From assembly GCA_902624585.1 (NCBI GenBank), contig CACNXU010000002.1, positions 1-58,981 on the forward strand: a stretch of DNA of 58,981 nt, given 5' to 3'. The stretch is from an uncultured Pelagibacteraceae bacterium. Lineage in GTDB: Bacteria; Pseudomonadota; Alphaproteobacteria; Pelagibacterales; Pelagibacteraceae. The notes under the pieces were generated by a model that was not told where the DNA came from, searched no databases, and saw only the letters and a program-made list of their open reading frames with translations. Shown here one piece after another: positions 31,518-42,059 of this stretch; position 1 is the first letter of the stretch, and each line of letters starts with the position of its first letter. Both the position numbers and the translations under genes were made by a program.

Positions 31518-32777
31518 TTATTTAGCTGAAATCAATTCCAAATTATTCATATACGGTCGCAGTACCTTAGGAACAATAATCGAACCATCTTTTTGTTGAT
31601 AGTTTTCTAGTATAGCAATTAAAGTTCTGCCGACTGCCAAACCGCTTCCATTTAAAGTTCCAACAAAAACGGTTTCTTTGTTTTTATTTTTATATCTTGA
31701 TTTCATTCTTTGCGCCTGAAATGTTGAACAAGAAGAACAAGATGATATTTCACGATACTTGTTTTCTGATGGTAACCAAACTTCAATATCATATGTTTTT
31801 TCAGCACTAAAACCCATATCACCTGAACATAAAATTACTTTTCTATAAGGTAGCTCTAACTTATCAAGAATATCTGTCGCACAATTAGTCATTCGTTCTA
31901 ATTCCTCTAGGCAATTTTCTTTTTCCACAATACTAACCATTTCAACTTTATAAAATTGATGTTGTCTAATCATTCCTTTGGTGTCTTTCCCATAACTGCC
32001 CGCTTCTTTTCTAAAACATGGTGTCGAGGCAACAAACCTCATAGGTAAATCTTTTTGATCAACAATTTTATTTTTAACGATATTGGTTAATATTACTTCG
32101 GCTGTTGGAATTAAAAATTTTCTATCAGATCCTTCATCAAATTTTATCTCAAATTGATCGTTTTCAAATTTTGGTAATTGTCCAGTTCCATACATTGTGT
32201 TTTCAGAAGCTATCAATGGAGGAGAGATTTCTTGATAACCATTTTGAATAATATGAGTATCTAACATAAAATTAGATAAAGCTCGTTCTAATAACGCCAG
32301 CTCTTTTTTAACAAATACAAACCTTGATCCTGTTGTCTTTGTTGCAAGATCAAAATCAAGCATGCCTAAATTTTCTCCAAGTTCATAATGTGATTTAGGT
32401 TTAAAATTAAATTTAGGGACTTTCCCAGCTTTCAAAACTTCAAAATTATCTTTTTCATCTTTTCCATTTGGAACATCTTGATGAGGTATGTTTGGTATAC
32501 TAGATAAAATATTATCTAATTCATTTTTAGAATTTTTTTGTTTCTCAGAAATCTTTTCTAATTCTAAGGATATTTCCTTTGACTTTTTGAATAAACTTTC
32601 ATCTTTAGATTTAGAAATATTCTTTTTTTCTTTTTCTAAATTTTCCTTCTTTTGAATTAAATCTCTATTTAACTCATCAAGTTTTTTTAAATTATTAAAA
32701 TCAATTTTAACTGAACGTTTTTTAAGATCTTTTTCAAATTTTGAAAAATCTTTTCTAATTTCTTTTAAATTATGCAT
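31518..32777 (-). CDS. serS: Seryl-tRNA synthetase
   Basis: N-terminal coiled coil; class II motifs GTGQLPKF, RFVASTPCFRKEAGSYGKDTKGMIRQHQF, NGSGLAVGRTL. Confidence 0.98.
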   Translation of the reverse strand: MHNLKEIRKDFSKFEKDLKKRSVKIDFNNLKKLDELNRDLIQKKENLEKEKKNISKSKDESLFKKSKEISLELEKISEKQKNSKNELDNILSSIPNIPHQDVPNGKDEKDNFEVLKAGKVPKFNFKPKSHYELGENLGMLDFDLATKTTGSRFVFVKKELALLERALSNFMLDTHIIQNGYQEISPPLIASENTMYGTGQLPKFENDQFEIKFDEGSDRKFLIPTAEVILTNIVKNKIVDQKDLPMRFVASTPCFRKEAGSYGKDTKGMIRQHQFYKVEMVSIVEKENCLEELERMTNCATDILDKLELPYRKVILCSGDMGFSAEKTYDIEVWLPSENKYREISSCSSCSTFQAQRMKSRYKNKNKETVFVGTLNGSGLAVGRTLIAILENYQQKDGSIIVPKVLRPYMNNLELISAK

Positions 32778-33540
32778 CAGTCTTTTCTAAATTTTTGTTT
32801 TCAATAAATTTTACTGAAAATATTGATAATTCATATAAAATTAATAATGGAATTGCTAAACCTATTTGAGTAATTGGATCTGGTGGTGTTAATAATGCAG
32901 CAGCAGCAAATATAATTACTACAACATACTTTCTTCTTTCTTTTAGAAATTGACTATCAACAACACCTATTCTTGCTAACAAACTTAAAACTATTGGGAG
33001 TTGGAAACTTATTCCAAATGCAAAAATTAACTTCATAACTAGTGATAGGTATTCATTTACCTTAGCTTCTAATTGAATTGGAAGACTTGTTGACATTCCT
33101 GTACTTTCAAATGATAAAAAGAATTTGATAGCTAGAGGCATTATCAAATAATAAACAAGCATTCCCCCCAAAAAGAAAAGGATGGGAGTTAATATTAGGT
33201 ATGGAAGTATGGCAACTTTTTCATGCTTATATAAACCTGGTGCAATAAATTTCCATATTTGCATTAGAATAAATGGACAGGTTACAAAAAAAGCAGTGAA
33301 AAAAGATACTTTAATATATGTTAAAAAAGTTTCTTGTAAGGCTGTAAAAATAAGCCTTCTGTCAGATCCATCTTCTTTTACAGCTTGTGCAAATGGATCA
33401 ACTAAGAAACCGTAGATGTGTTCTGCAAATATATAACAAATTACAAAAAAGATTATTAGAAATACAAAACTATGTATTAATCTTTTTCTTAGTTCTGTTA
33501 GATGGCTGACAAATCCACCTTCATTTTCTTCATTACTCAT
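32770..33540 (-). CDS. tatC: Sec-independent protein translocase TatC
   Basis: FVSHLTELRKRLIHSF; six TM segments; tat gene order. Confidence 0.97.
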   Translation of the reverse strand: MSNEENEGGFVSHLTELRKRLIHSFVFLIIFFVICYIFAEHIYGFLVDPFAQAVKEDGSDRRLIFTALQETFLTYIKVSFFTAFFVTCPFILMQIWKFIAPGLYKHEKVAILPYLILTPILFFLGGMLVYYLIMPLAIKFFLSFESTGMSTSLPIQLEAKVNEYLSLVMKLIFAFGISFQLPIVLSLLARIGVVDSQFLKERRKYVVVIIFAAAALLTPPDPITQIGLAIPLLILYELSIFSVKFIENKNLEKTDA

Positions 33541-33751
33541 CTTTTTTAGTTTCTTTTTTTATTTCTTTATCAATTTTTTCTTCATCAATTTCTAAATTAG
33601 AAACTTCATTTTGAATGTTGCTTACATATCTTTTAGCAGTTCCTATCCATGAACCAGCTTTCTTCAGCATGATTGGAAAATCTTTTGGGCCAAGAACAAC
33701 AATTGCAATACCAACAATAATTAATATCTCAAACCAACCAATAGTAGGCAT
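33533..33751 (-). CDS. tatB: Sec-independent protein translocase TatB
   Basis: IGWFEILIIVGIAIVVLGPKDFPIMLKKAGSWIG. Confidence 0.9.
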   Translation of the reverse strand: MPTIGWFEILIIVGIAIVVLGPKDFPIMLKKAGSWIGTAKRYVSNIQNEVSNLEIDEEKIDKEIKKETKKDE

Positions 33752-33756
33752 GTGAT

Positions 33757-33957
33757 TTAATCTTTGTTTTCTGAGTCTTTATTTTCGTCGGATATATTTT
33801 TTGGCTCTGTATCGTCAGTAACATCTGACGCCATCCCTTTTTTGAAACTTTTAATTCCCTTAGCTACATCACCCATCAGACTAGAGATTTTACCTCGTCC
33901 AAATAATAAGACTACTAATATAACTACGATTGCTATTTGCCAAATTCCTATGCTCAT
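33757..33957 (-). CDS. tatA: Sec-independent protein translocase TatA
   Basis: [40 protein letters not shown]. Confidence 0.93.
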   Translation of the reverse strand: MSIGIWQIAIVVILVVLLFGRGKISSLMGDVAKGIKSFKKGMASDVTDDTEPKNISDENKDSENKD

Positions 33958-34004
33958 GAAAAACTTATAACCTTTTTATGATTAATTTAAAAGTTACTTT
34001 TTTA

Positions 34005-34706
34005 TTAATCTTTATCTTCTCTATCAAGAGTGCTGTTTATCATCTCATCAATATTAGAATAAATATCCTCTTTTTTTTCATTTTGTTTTTCTTTGTAGAA
34101 TTTACCAGTTCCAAAAATTGCATTATCAATACTTGAACTATCAATTAAACCAGCTGCACCTAATTCATCAATTGTGGGCAAATCTGACAATTTTTGTAGA
34201 TTAAAATGACTTAAAAATTCATCGGTTGTGACATATTGAATTGGTCTACCTGGCACATCTTTTCGGCCACCTGGATTCACCCAGTTGAGCTCCATCAATA
34301 TTTCAAGAGTGTTTGTTCCAAATGCAACTCCTCTTATTTCTTCAATCTCAGCTCTAGTAACTGGCTGGTGATAAACAATAATTGCTAAAGTCTCTACAGC
34401 AGCTCTTGAAAGTTTTTTTTCTACCGTCTTTTCTTGTGACATAATGCTTGATAAGTTAGGAGAAGTCCTAAAAGACCATTTATTTTTTATGCATACGAGA
34501 TTGATTCCACGTTGAGTATATTCTTTCTGTAATTTTTCTAATGACTTAATAACACTACCCTTTTTTGTAATTTTACTTTCAATTGTATCAACATCTAAAG
34601 GTTCTGCGGCAGCAAAAATAACTGCTTCGATTTCTTTTTCTAAATCAGTTAATTTAGAAGGAAATTTTACAATATTATCTTTTGTGATTTTTTCTTTTTT
34701 AATCAT
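34005..34706 (-). CDS. scpB: Segregation and condensation protein B
   Basis: AVETLAIIVYHQPVTRAEIEEIRG; adjacent to scpA. Confidence 0.95.
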   Translation of the reverse strand: MIKKEKITKDNIVKFPSKLTDLEKEIEAVIFAAAEPLDVDTIESKITKKGSVIKSLEKLQKEYTQRGINLVCIKNKWSFRTSPNLSSIMSQEKTVEKKLSRAAVETLAIIVYHQPVTRAEIEEIRGVAFGTNTLEILMELNWVNPGGRKDVPGRPIQYVTTDEFLSHFNLQKLSDLPTIDELGAAGLIDSSSIDNAIFGTGKFYKEKQNEKKEDIYSNIDEMINSTLDREDKD

Positions 34707-35442
34707 TGTTTTCCTTTACATAAATATCATCAAACAATTTATCCTGTTTCATAGTTAAATTTCCTTCTTTAACTAACTCTAAGGAACCCGCAAATATTCC
34801 TGCTTTACCAGTACGTTTATATTTTGAGCCGTTTTTAAAATTTTTGGGAATTAAATCATCTAATTTTTTCCACTCGATTAGTTTACCAAAAAACTCTCTT
34901 ATTGTTTTAATTCCATCCTCAGCAGTAAATACTGGTAATTTGGGAATATTCATTTTTTGAAAGTCTTTGGTCATAATAATTGTTGAATATGACTTTAGAA
35001 GCTCAAATAAACTTAAATTATATTCTGTGCTATAAATAGATCTTATATTTCCCTTCATTCCTCTTGATCGAATTTCTCTTCCTAATCTTTTTCTTTTAAG
35101 CATTTGTTCGGAAAGCAATCTGATCAATTCTAATTTTTTAAGCTGTAATTTTAATTTTTCAGCAACTTCTTGAACTTTAAATTCCTCTTCTGGTGTACCT
35201 GGGAGTAATAATTTAGATTTCAAATATGCTAACCAGGTTGCCATCAATAAATATTCTGAGGCAATTTCTAAATTTAAATCTTTTTCCTTTGTTATATAAT
35301 CATGAAACTGATCTGCTAATTTTGTAATAGATATCTCTTCAAGATCCACCTTTTGAGCTTTGGCCAAATCTAATAGCACATCTAAAGGACCGTTATAATT
35401 ATTTATATCAACATTAAATAACTTGGAATCAGAAATAGTCAT
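34699..35442 (-). CDS. scpA: Segregation and condensation protein A
   Basis: YNGPLDVLLDLAKAQKVDLEEISI; ASEYLLMATWLAYLKSKLLLP. Confidence 0.95.
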   Translation of the reverse strand: MTISDSKLFNVDINNYNGPLDVLLDLAKAQKVDLEEISITKLADQFHDYITKEKDLNLEIASEYLLMATWLAYLKSKLLLPGTPEEEFKVQEVAEKLKLQLKKLELIRLLSEQMLKRKRLGREIRSRGMKGNIRSIYSTEYNLSLFELLKSYSTIIMTKDFQKMNIPKLPVFTAEDGIKTIREFFGKLIEWKKLDDLIPKNFKNGSKYKRTGKAGIFAGSLELVKEGNLTMKQDKLFDDIYVKENND

Positions 35443-35451
35443 GCTGAGATA

Positions 35452-36402
35452 TTAACTTAAAATTTTGTAAAATTGCGATGTTTTTTTAATAATAAAGTTA
35501 CTAACGAATGGTGAATTATCACCAACCACCATCATTTCAGACAATTTACCATTGCAGTGAAGAGCAATATTACAACCTGCACTAAATGTTTTGATTGTAT
35601 TAGTTTTTAAATCATCTTTTAAACTTTTCATTGATAAATCATCTGAAATCAAAATGTTTTTAAAGCCAATTTTTTTTCTAATTAAATTTATAATTTTTTT
35701 AGAGTGTGTAGCTGTATTTAACTTATCGATACTTCGGTATATTACATGAGCTGTCATTGCAAAATAACTCTGTTTTTTCTTGAATGGAAAAAAATCATTT
35801 TTATTCAAATAATTTAAGTTTTTTGTAACTACAGGAGTAAATTTATGACTATCTACCTTAGCTAATCCATGACCTGGTATGTGTTTCATCACAGTTCCAA
35901 TGGAATTTTCATGAAAAAAATCAATACAAAAATCTCCAATTTTAGAGATATTTTTTTTATTTTTTGAAAAAGACCTATCACCAATAATGTTGCTAGCTCC
36001 TTTAACTCGAATATCTAAAACAGGAACAGTATTTATATTAACACCAATTGATTTAAGCAAATATGAAGTTTTATCGATGAATAATTTATAAATAATATTA
36101 AATTTTTTCTTATCTTTTGTGAATAAATTACCAAAATATTCAGAGGTTAAATTGTCAAATGAAATAATTTTACTTAATCGATTTACTCGGCCACCTTCTT
36201 GATCAATTAGTATTGGGTATTTTTTATCTTTAAATATCTTTTTTATTTTATCAGTTAATTTTTTAGTTTGTTCAATTGAACTTATGTTTCTTGAAAATAA
36301 AATAACTCCCCATGGTTTATATTTATTTAAAAAAGTAATCTCTTTGTTTGATAATTTTGATGATTTTAAACCAACAATAAAAGCTCTTCTATTCTTAATC
36401 AT
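35452..36402 (-). CDS. nagZ: Beta-N-acetylhexosaminidase (GH3)
   Basis: PILIDQEGGRVNRL; MKHIPGHGLAKVDSHKFTPVV; ILISDDLSMKSL. Confidence 0.93.
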   Translation of the reverse strand: MIKNRRAFIVGLKSSKLSNKEITFLNKYKPWGVILFSRNISSIEQTKKLTDKIKKIFKDKKYPILIDQEGGRVNRLSKIISFDNLTSEYFGNLFTKDKKKFNIIYKLFIDKTSYLLKSIGVNINTVPVLDIRVKGASNIIGDRSFSKNKKNISKIGDFCIDFFHENSIGTVMKHIPGHGLAKVDSHKFTPVVTKNLNYLNKNDFFPFKKKQSYFAMTAHVIYRSIDKLNTATHSKKIINLIRKKIGFKNILISDDLSMKSLKDDLKTNTIKTFSAGCNIALHCNGKLSEMMVVGDNSPFVSNFIIKKTSQFYKILS

Positions 36403-36655
36403 TCTCTAAAAGTTTCCAAAAATTAAACTTTTTTTTCTTTTTTTTGTTTGTTTGCTTAACGTATTCTATTACATTTTGTGTATCGTTTTCCAAAACAGGT
36501 AAATTTTTTGAATATAATTTAATTTTTTCATTATTATTTTTATAAGATCTGTATGATTTCTTCTTATTTTCATCTGAAAAATAATATCTACCAGTCAAAA
36601 ATATAAATAAAGCAATTACAATAATAAAGATTAAATACTTAATTTCTTTTAGCAT
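36395..36655 (-). CDS. Small membrane-anchored hypothetical protein between argS and nagZ
   Basis: One N-terminal TM and a K/N-rich tail; in the position often occupied by a SPOR-domain gene. Confidence 0.6.
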   Translation of the reverse strand: MLKEIKYLIFIIVIALFIFLTGRYYFSDENKKKSYRSYKNNNEKIKLYSKNLPVLENDTQNVIEYVKQTNKKKKKKFNFWKLLEND

Positions 36656-38388
36656 TACATTTTATCTGGTGAATCTACGCCAACTATATCCATTCCTGAT
36701 TTTACAACGTTAGATATTGCTTTTAAAAAAATTAATTTATCTGCAGAAACTGTTTTTTGATCATTAATAAATCTTTTTTCTGGGTTTTGTTTACCAAGAT
36801 TCCAATACGAGTGAAATTCTGAGGCAAGTTCATATAAATAAACAGGTATTCTATGTGGTTCTAATTTTGAACTAGCAGCATCGATACATTTTGGCCATTC
36901 TGAAATCTTTTTTAAAATTTTGATCTCGTCATTTGAATATTCAAAACTAAAATCATCTAATTCAATCTTTGAATTTAAATCTTTATCAATATGTCTAAAG
37001 ACAGATGAAATTCTAGCATAGCAATATTGAACATAGTATAATGGATTATCTTTAGATTTTTCTTTTACAGCATCAAAATCAAAATCTAATTCCACATCAC
37101 TACTTCTGTTAAGCATTATAAATCTGGTTGCATCTTTTCCTACTTCTTTAATTAGATCATCAACTGTTATGTAATCACCTTTTCTTTTAGACATCTTAAA
37201 TGGTTTGTTATCTTTAATAAGTTTAACAAGCTGACTAATTTTACATATTAATTTATCTTTTTTTCCTGACAAAGCCTCAACTGAAGATGAAATTCTTTTG
37301 ATATAACCGGCATGGTCTGCACCAAGAATATTTATTAAATAATCAAATTTACGGTCAACTTTGTTTTTATGATAAGCAACATCACTTGCAAAATAAGTCC
37401 ATGCCCCATCTGATTTTTGCAATACTCTATCTTTATCATCACCAAAATCAGTAGATTTAAAAAGTAACTGTTCTCGTTCTACCCAGTTTTTATCCTCTTC
37501 TCCAGCTGGAGCTTTAATTTTTCCTTTATATACAAATTTATTTTTTTCTAAAAATTTTATTACACTTTCTACTTCTTTGTTTAAAACAATGCTTTTTTCA
37601 CTAACAAAATTATCGTGGTTAATTCCTAAACTCTTAAGGTTTTTTTTAATTAAAAGCAGAGCTTGTTCTATAGATAAAGCTGTTAAATTATCGCTTATTT
37701 GATCATAATTATCAAAATTTAGATCTGAATTATCTGAAACTATATTTTTTGCAAAATCGATTAAATAATCTCCTGGATACAAATCAGGATTATCTTGAGG
37801 AAAAGTTTCGTTAAACTTTAATTCTCTAATCCTGAAATATACAGACTTTGTAAAATTTATAATTTGATTACCATAATCATTTACATAATACTCTTTTGTA
37901 ACTTTGTGTTTATTAAATATTAACACATTGGATATAACATCGCCTAAAATAGCTCCTCTACAGTGACCAACATGCAAAGGTCCTGTTGGGTTGGCTGATA
38001 CAAATTCAACTAAATAATTATTTTTTTTCTCTTTCTCATTAATTCCAAATTTTTCAGCGTTATCAATAATTTCTTTAATAAAGTTTGACCAAAAAGATGG
38101 CTTAAATTTGATGTTTATGAAACCAGGTTTAGCAACGGATATATTGTCTATTAGATTATCGCTATTTTTTATTTCAGGTGCAAGTTTTTCTGCCAATACT
38201 ATTGGTGAGGTTTTATTTAGTTTAGATAAAACCATTGCAACATTAGTTGAAATATCACAATCAAATTTTGAAGGTGGTATTTCTGCATTAATACCATTGA
38301 AACTTTCTGGAACAATGAGTTGATTTTTTTTACTAAGCTCTACAATAATAGATTTAATTTTATCTAAATATAATTCAAAAATGTTCAT
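36655..38388 (-). CDS. argS: Arginyl-tRNA synthetase
   Basis: EFVSANPTGPLHVGHCRGA; FKMSKRKGDYITVDDLI. Confidence 0.98.
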   Translation of the reverse strand: MNIFELYLDKIKSIIVELSKKNQLIVPESFNGINAEIPPSKFDCDISTNVAMVLSKLNKTSPIVLAEKLAPEIKNSDNLIDNISVAKPGFINIKFKPSFWSNFIKEIIDNAEKFGINEKEKKNNYLVEFVSANPTGPLHVGHCRGAILGDVISNVLIFNKHKVTKEYYVNDYGNQIINFTKSVYFRIRELKFNETFPQDNPDLYPGDYLIDFAKNIVSDNSDLNFDNYDQISDNLTALSIEQALLLIKKNLKSLGINHDNFVSEKSIVLNKEVESVIKFLEKNKFVYKGKIKAPAGEEDKNWVEREQLLFKSTDFGDDKDRVLQKSDGAWTYFASDVAYHKNKVDRKFDYLINILGADHAGYIKRISSSVEALSGKKDKLICKISQLVKLIKDNKPFKMSKRKGDYITVDDLIKEVGKDATRFIMLNRSSDVELDFDFDAVKEKSKDNPLYYVQYCYARISSVFRHIDKDLNSKIELDDFSFEYSNDEIKILKKISEWPKCIDAASSKLEPHRIPVYLYELASEFHSYWNLGKQNPEKRFINDQKTVSADKLIFLKAISNVVKSGMDIVGVDSPDKM

Positions 38389-39503
38389 TTATTATCGTTA
38401 TAAAGGTTAATTGCATACCTATCAGTCATACCAGATATAAAATCTGAAATAGCTCTATATTTGTCTTTAGTCAATTGCTCTTTAGTTAGAAATTTTCTAG
38501 GATTTGATTTAATTATTTTAAATAATTTCTTAATTATCATTTTACCTCTTTGATTCTTATCAAGTACCGATTTATTGTCATACATTCTATGTCTTAAAAA
38601 TGATCTGATTTCTTGTTCTGAATTTTGTATTTTATCTGAAAAAGAAACTATTAATTGATTTGATTTTGACACATCTTTTAATGATTTAATTTTGAATTTT
38701 TTAATATTTTTTTCTGTACTACTTAGTAAATCTCTAATCATAATATCTATTGAATCTCTGATAATTTGATAAATAGCAATTTTATAATTTTTTTTATTAA
38801 TTTTTTTTTTATATTTTTGATAAATGTTTTTAAAAAAATCTAATTCAACTAATTCCTCAAGTTTAAATAAGTTAGCTTTAATTCCATCCTGAATATCATG
38901 ATTATTATATGCAATATCATCTGATATAGCTGAAATTTGAGCTTCTAATGATGGATAGGTATTAAAATTAATTTTATTTTTGAAAACTTTTAAACCAATC
39001 AGTTTGTTGATCATACTTAGATCATCTGCTGGTCCGTTATGTTTTAAAAGTCCTTCTAAAGTTTCAAGTGTTAAATTTAGTCCAGCAAATTTGAAATATT
39101 TGTTTTCTAAAAACATGACGATTCTGAGTGTTTGAAGATTATGATCGAAACCACCATAATCTTGCATACATTCATCTAGCGCATCCTCTCCTGCATGTCC
39201 AAAAGGAGTATGACCTAAATCATGAGCAAGACTTAAGGTTTCTGCTAAATCTTCATTTAATTTAAGGTATTTTGCAATTGACCTTGCTATTTGAGCAACT
39301 TCAATTGAGTGAGTGATCCTTGTTCTAAAATGATCCCCTTCTGTATTAACAAATACCTGGGTTTTATGCTTTAATCTTCTAAATGATGCACTATGAATTA
39401 TACGATCTCTGTCACGTTGAAAAGGAGATCTATATTTTGAATTATCTTCTTTATTAAGTCTCCCCTTACTTTTAAATACGCCTAACAAAGTGTCTTTTTT
39501 CAT
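38385..39503 (-). CDS. dgt: Deoxyguanosinetriphosphate triphosphohydrolase-like protein (HD domain)
   Basis: FRRLKHKTQVF, TRITHSIEVAQIARS, SLAHDLGHTPFGHAGEDAL. Confidence 0.95.
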   Translation of the reverse strand: MKKDTLLGVFKSKGRLNKEDNSKYRSPFQRDRDRIIHSASFRRLKHKTQVFVNTEGDHFRTRITHSIEVAQIARSIAKYLKLNEDLAETLSLAHDLGHTPFGHAGEDALDECMQDYGGFDHNLQTLRIVMFLENKYFKFAGLNLTLETLEGLLKHNGPADDLSMINKLIGLKVFKNKINFNTYPSLEAQISAISDDIAYNNHDIQDGIKANLFKLEELVELDFFKNIYQKYKKKINKKNYKIAIYQIIRDSIDIMIRDLLSSTEKNIKKFKIKSLKDVSKSNQLIVSFSDKIQNSEQEIRSFLRHRMYDNKSVLDKNQRGKMIIKKLFKIIKSNPRKFLTKEQLTKDKYRAISDFISGMTDRYAINLYNDNK

Positions 39504-39553
39504 CCTTTAATTTAAATAATTAAGTATTATATTAGTAATATCAGTGTTCAGAC

Positions 39554-39871
39554 ATGATTAAAGAAATTAAATTTACGGATAAAGCTTTAAAACAAATAGA
39601 TAATTTGTTGGCAAAAAAAGACAAAGGATCATTCTTCAGAATCGCTATTAAAGGTGGAGGATGCTCTGGTTTTCAATATGAATTTACTTTTGATAAATCA
39701 AAACAAGATGATGATTTAAATTATCAAAATATTTTAATTGATAAAACCTCAGCTGATTTACTTAAAGGATCTGAGGTTGATTATGTTTCTGAACTTATAG
39801 GTGAACAATTTAAAATTTCCAATCCACAAACCAAATCTTCATGTGGTTGTGGAGTTTCTTTCTCTCTTTAA
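39554..39871 (+). CDS. HesB/IscA-family A-type iron-sulfur carrier
   Basis: IKGGGCSGFQYEF and C-terminal SSCGCGVSF. Confidence 0.95.
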   Translation: MIKEIKFTDKALKQIDNLLAKKDKGSFFRIAIKGGGCSGFQYEFTFDKSKQDDDLNYQNILIDKTSADLLKGSEVDYVSELIGEQFKISNPQTKSSCGCGVSFSL

Positions 39872-40647
39872 TGCTCATTTCATCTTGGAATGTAAACTCG
39901 GTACGAGCAAGAATTGAAAATATTAAAAGCTATTTATTAAAATATAAGCCAGATATTTTAATGATGCAGGAAATCAAAACTGAAGATGTAAATTTCCCAT
40001 ATGATGATTTTTCATCAATGGACTATGAAAGTCATGTGTTTGGTCAAAAAAGTTATAATGGTGTGGCAATCATCTCAAAAATTAAATTAAAAAATATCAA
40101 AACGGATTTGATTAAGGATAAGTTAAAACAATCAAGAATAATTTCAGCAGAATTAGAATATAAGAAAAAAAATATACAATTGATTAATATTTATACACCA
40201 AATGGTAATCCAGTTGATACAGAAAAATATGATTATAAAAAAAATTGGCTTGATCAATTAATAAAGCAATTAAAAACTTTATCTAAAAAAAATTCAAAAA
40301 TTATTTTAGCAGGCGATTTCAATATAATCCCTTCAGCTGAGGATGTTTACAATGTTAAAAGTTTTGAAGACGATGCTTTATACAGACTTGAAATAAGAAA
40401 AAAATTTAGAGAAATGATTAATCTTGGTTTTAATGATGTCTACAGGCATTTTCATGAGGATAAAGAAGGATATACATTTTGGGATTACATGAGAGGTGCT
40501 TGGCAAAAAAATAATGGCATGCGTATTGATCATTTTTTAGTGTCAAACTCAATAATTGATCAAATTAAAGATATTAATATTAATAAAGATCCACGTGGTA
40601 GAGAAAAACCCTCTGATCATACACCTATTGAGATTAATTTAGCTTAA
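39871..40647 (+). CDS. xthA: Exodeoxyribonuclease III
   Basis: SWNVNSVRARIENIKSYLLKYKPDILMMQEIKTED; LAGDFNIIPS; GMRIDHFLVS; SDHTPIEI. The ATG at 39871 (TAATG overlap) fits better than the track start at 39841. Confidence 0.96.
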   Translation: MLISSWNVNSVRARIENIKSYLLKYKPDILMMQEIKTEDVNFPYDDFSSMDYESHVFGQKSYNGVAIISKIKLKNIKTDLIKDKLKQSRIISAELEYKKKNIQLINIYTPNGNPVDTEKYDYKKNWLDQLIKQLKTLSKKNSKIILAGDFNIIPSAEDVYNVKSFEDDALYRLEIRKKFREMINLGFNDVYRHFHEDKEGYTFWDYMRGAWQKNNGMRIDHFLVSNSIIDQIKDININKDPRGREKPSDHTPIEINLA

Positions 40648-41637
40648 AGATTTAATTTTATTTACTAATTCTTCGTTAATATTTCTTGGGCCAGTATCCA
40701 TTCTATTCTTATGACGTCTTTCTCCAGGTAATCTTACTTCGCCCATTGATTTCATTTTTTCAAAAAATTCTTCTGCATGTTTTTGCCAATTAGTACCTGA
40801 TGTTTTATCTGGATTAATGGCTAGTATGAATTCACCACCACTTGGAGGACCACCATCATTATTATCTTTAGCAGCAGTTTCAAAACTAAAATTATCTCCA
40901 ACTAGTGCTCCTGCTAATAACTCTACCATCATTGCAATTGCAGATCCTTTATAACCACCAAAGGGTAACAAAACTCCGCCGTCAGCAATTTCTGCTGGAT
41001 CTGTTGTTTCTTTACCATCTTTAGTTAAACCAGTTCCAAGTGGAACTTTGTGCCCTTCTCTTTTAGCGACTTGAACTTCACCCATGGCCATTGAAGCAGT
41101 TGCCATATCATAAACAACGGGTGTTTTACCTGGACGTGGCCAAGCAAATGAAATTGGGTTTGTTCCAAATAATGGTTTTATAGCACCAGCAGGTGCTACA
41201 GCAGGCTTATAAGATGTACAAGCAAATGCTACCAAACCCTCATCTGCTAACTTTTCTGTTTCAGGCCACATAGCAGCCATATGATGTGAATTATTAATTG
41301 CTAATACCGCAACACCATTTTCTTTTGCAGCCATTGCTAATTCAGGCAATCCTTTATTTAATACAACAGGTGCTAAACAATTATTTCCTTCGACTTTAAT
41401 TACAGATGAAGATATTTTTTTTACTTCAGGTTTCCCTTTTCCATTTATCTTTCCACTTTTAAGTCCTGTCACATATGCTGGTAATCTAAACAAACCATGT
41501 GATACCGAACCATCTCTTTCAGCATTTCTAATTAAGTCTGATAAAATTGATGCTGTTTCATCATCACAACCATTTGCCAAAAGTGTTTTTTTAGATAGTT
41601 CAAATATTTCGTCTAAGGTTAATGAAACTGTACTCAT
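40639..41637 (-). CDS. Ldh2-family malate/L-lactate/ureidoglycolate-type dehydrogenase
   Basis: NNSHHMAAMWPETEKLADEG; FGTNPISFAWPRPGKTPVVYDMATASMAMGEV; LPFGGYKGSAIAMMVELLAGAL. Confidence 0.9.
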   Translation of the reverse strand: MSTVSLTLDEIFELSKKTLLANGCDDETASILSDLIRNAERDGSVSHGLFRLPAYVTGLKSGKINGKGKPEVKKISSSVIKVEGNNCLAPVVLNKGLPELAMAAKENGVAVLAINNSHHMAAMWPETEKLADEGLVAFACTSYKPAVAPAGAIKPLFGTNPISFAWPRPGKTPVVYDMATASMAMGEVQVAKREGHKVPLGTGLTKDGKETTDPAEIADGGVLLPFGGYKGSAIAMMVELLAGALVGDNFSFETAAKDNNDGGPPSGGEFILAINPDKTSGTNWQKHAEEFFEKMKSMGEVRLPGERRHKNRMDTGPRNINEELVNKIKSLS

Positions 41638-42035
41638 TATTTTGATTTACATTTTTTACATAAACCAAAAAATTCTAAATTATATTTGCTATATTTCATT
41701 CCTGAACTGTCTGAAAAATTAGATAAATATTTTGAAAGTTTTGAATTACTTATTTCGGATACATTTTCACAACTTTCACAAATTGAAAATACAGTAGCTT
41801 TTGAGACCTGACAGCTAGAATTTTGACAAGCAATAAAAGCATTTCTACTCTCAATCTTATGAATTTTTCCAATTTCAACTAACTTATCTAGTGCTCTATA
41901 AACTTGCAGTGGTGCTTTAATTCCTTTTTTTTGAACATTAAATAAAATTGAATAAGCTTTCATTGGTCCACGAGATTTATCAATAAGATCAAAAATAATT
42001 TTTTGATTTTTAGAAAGATTATGTTCTTTTTGCAT
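41637..42035 (-). CDS. zur: Fur-family regulator, probably zinc uptake regulator
   Basis: Winged-helix N-terminus; FSICESCENVSEI and FFGLCKKCK metal-site cysteines; downstream of znuCB. Confidence 0.88.
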   Translation of the reverse strand: MQKEHNLSKNQKIIFDLIDKSRGPMKAYSILFNVQKKGIKAPLQVYRALDKLVEIGKIHKIESRNAFIACQNSSCQVSKATVFSICESCENVSEISNSKLSKYLSNFSDSSGMKYSKYNLEFFGLCKKCKSK

Positions 42036-42059
42036 TTTTAAATTCTTATCAATATGTTA

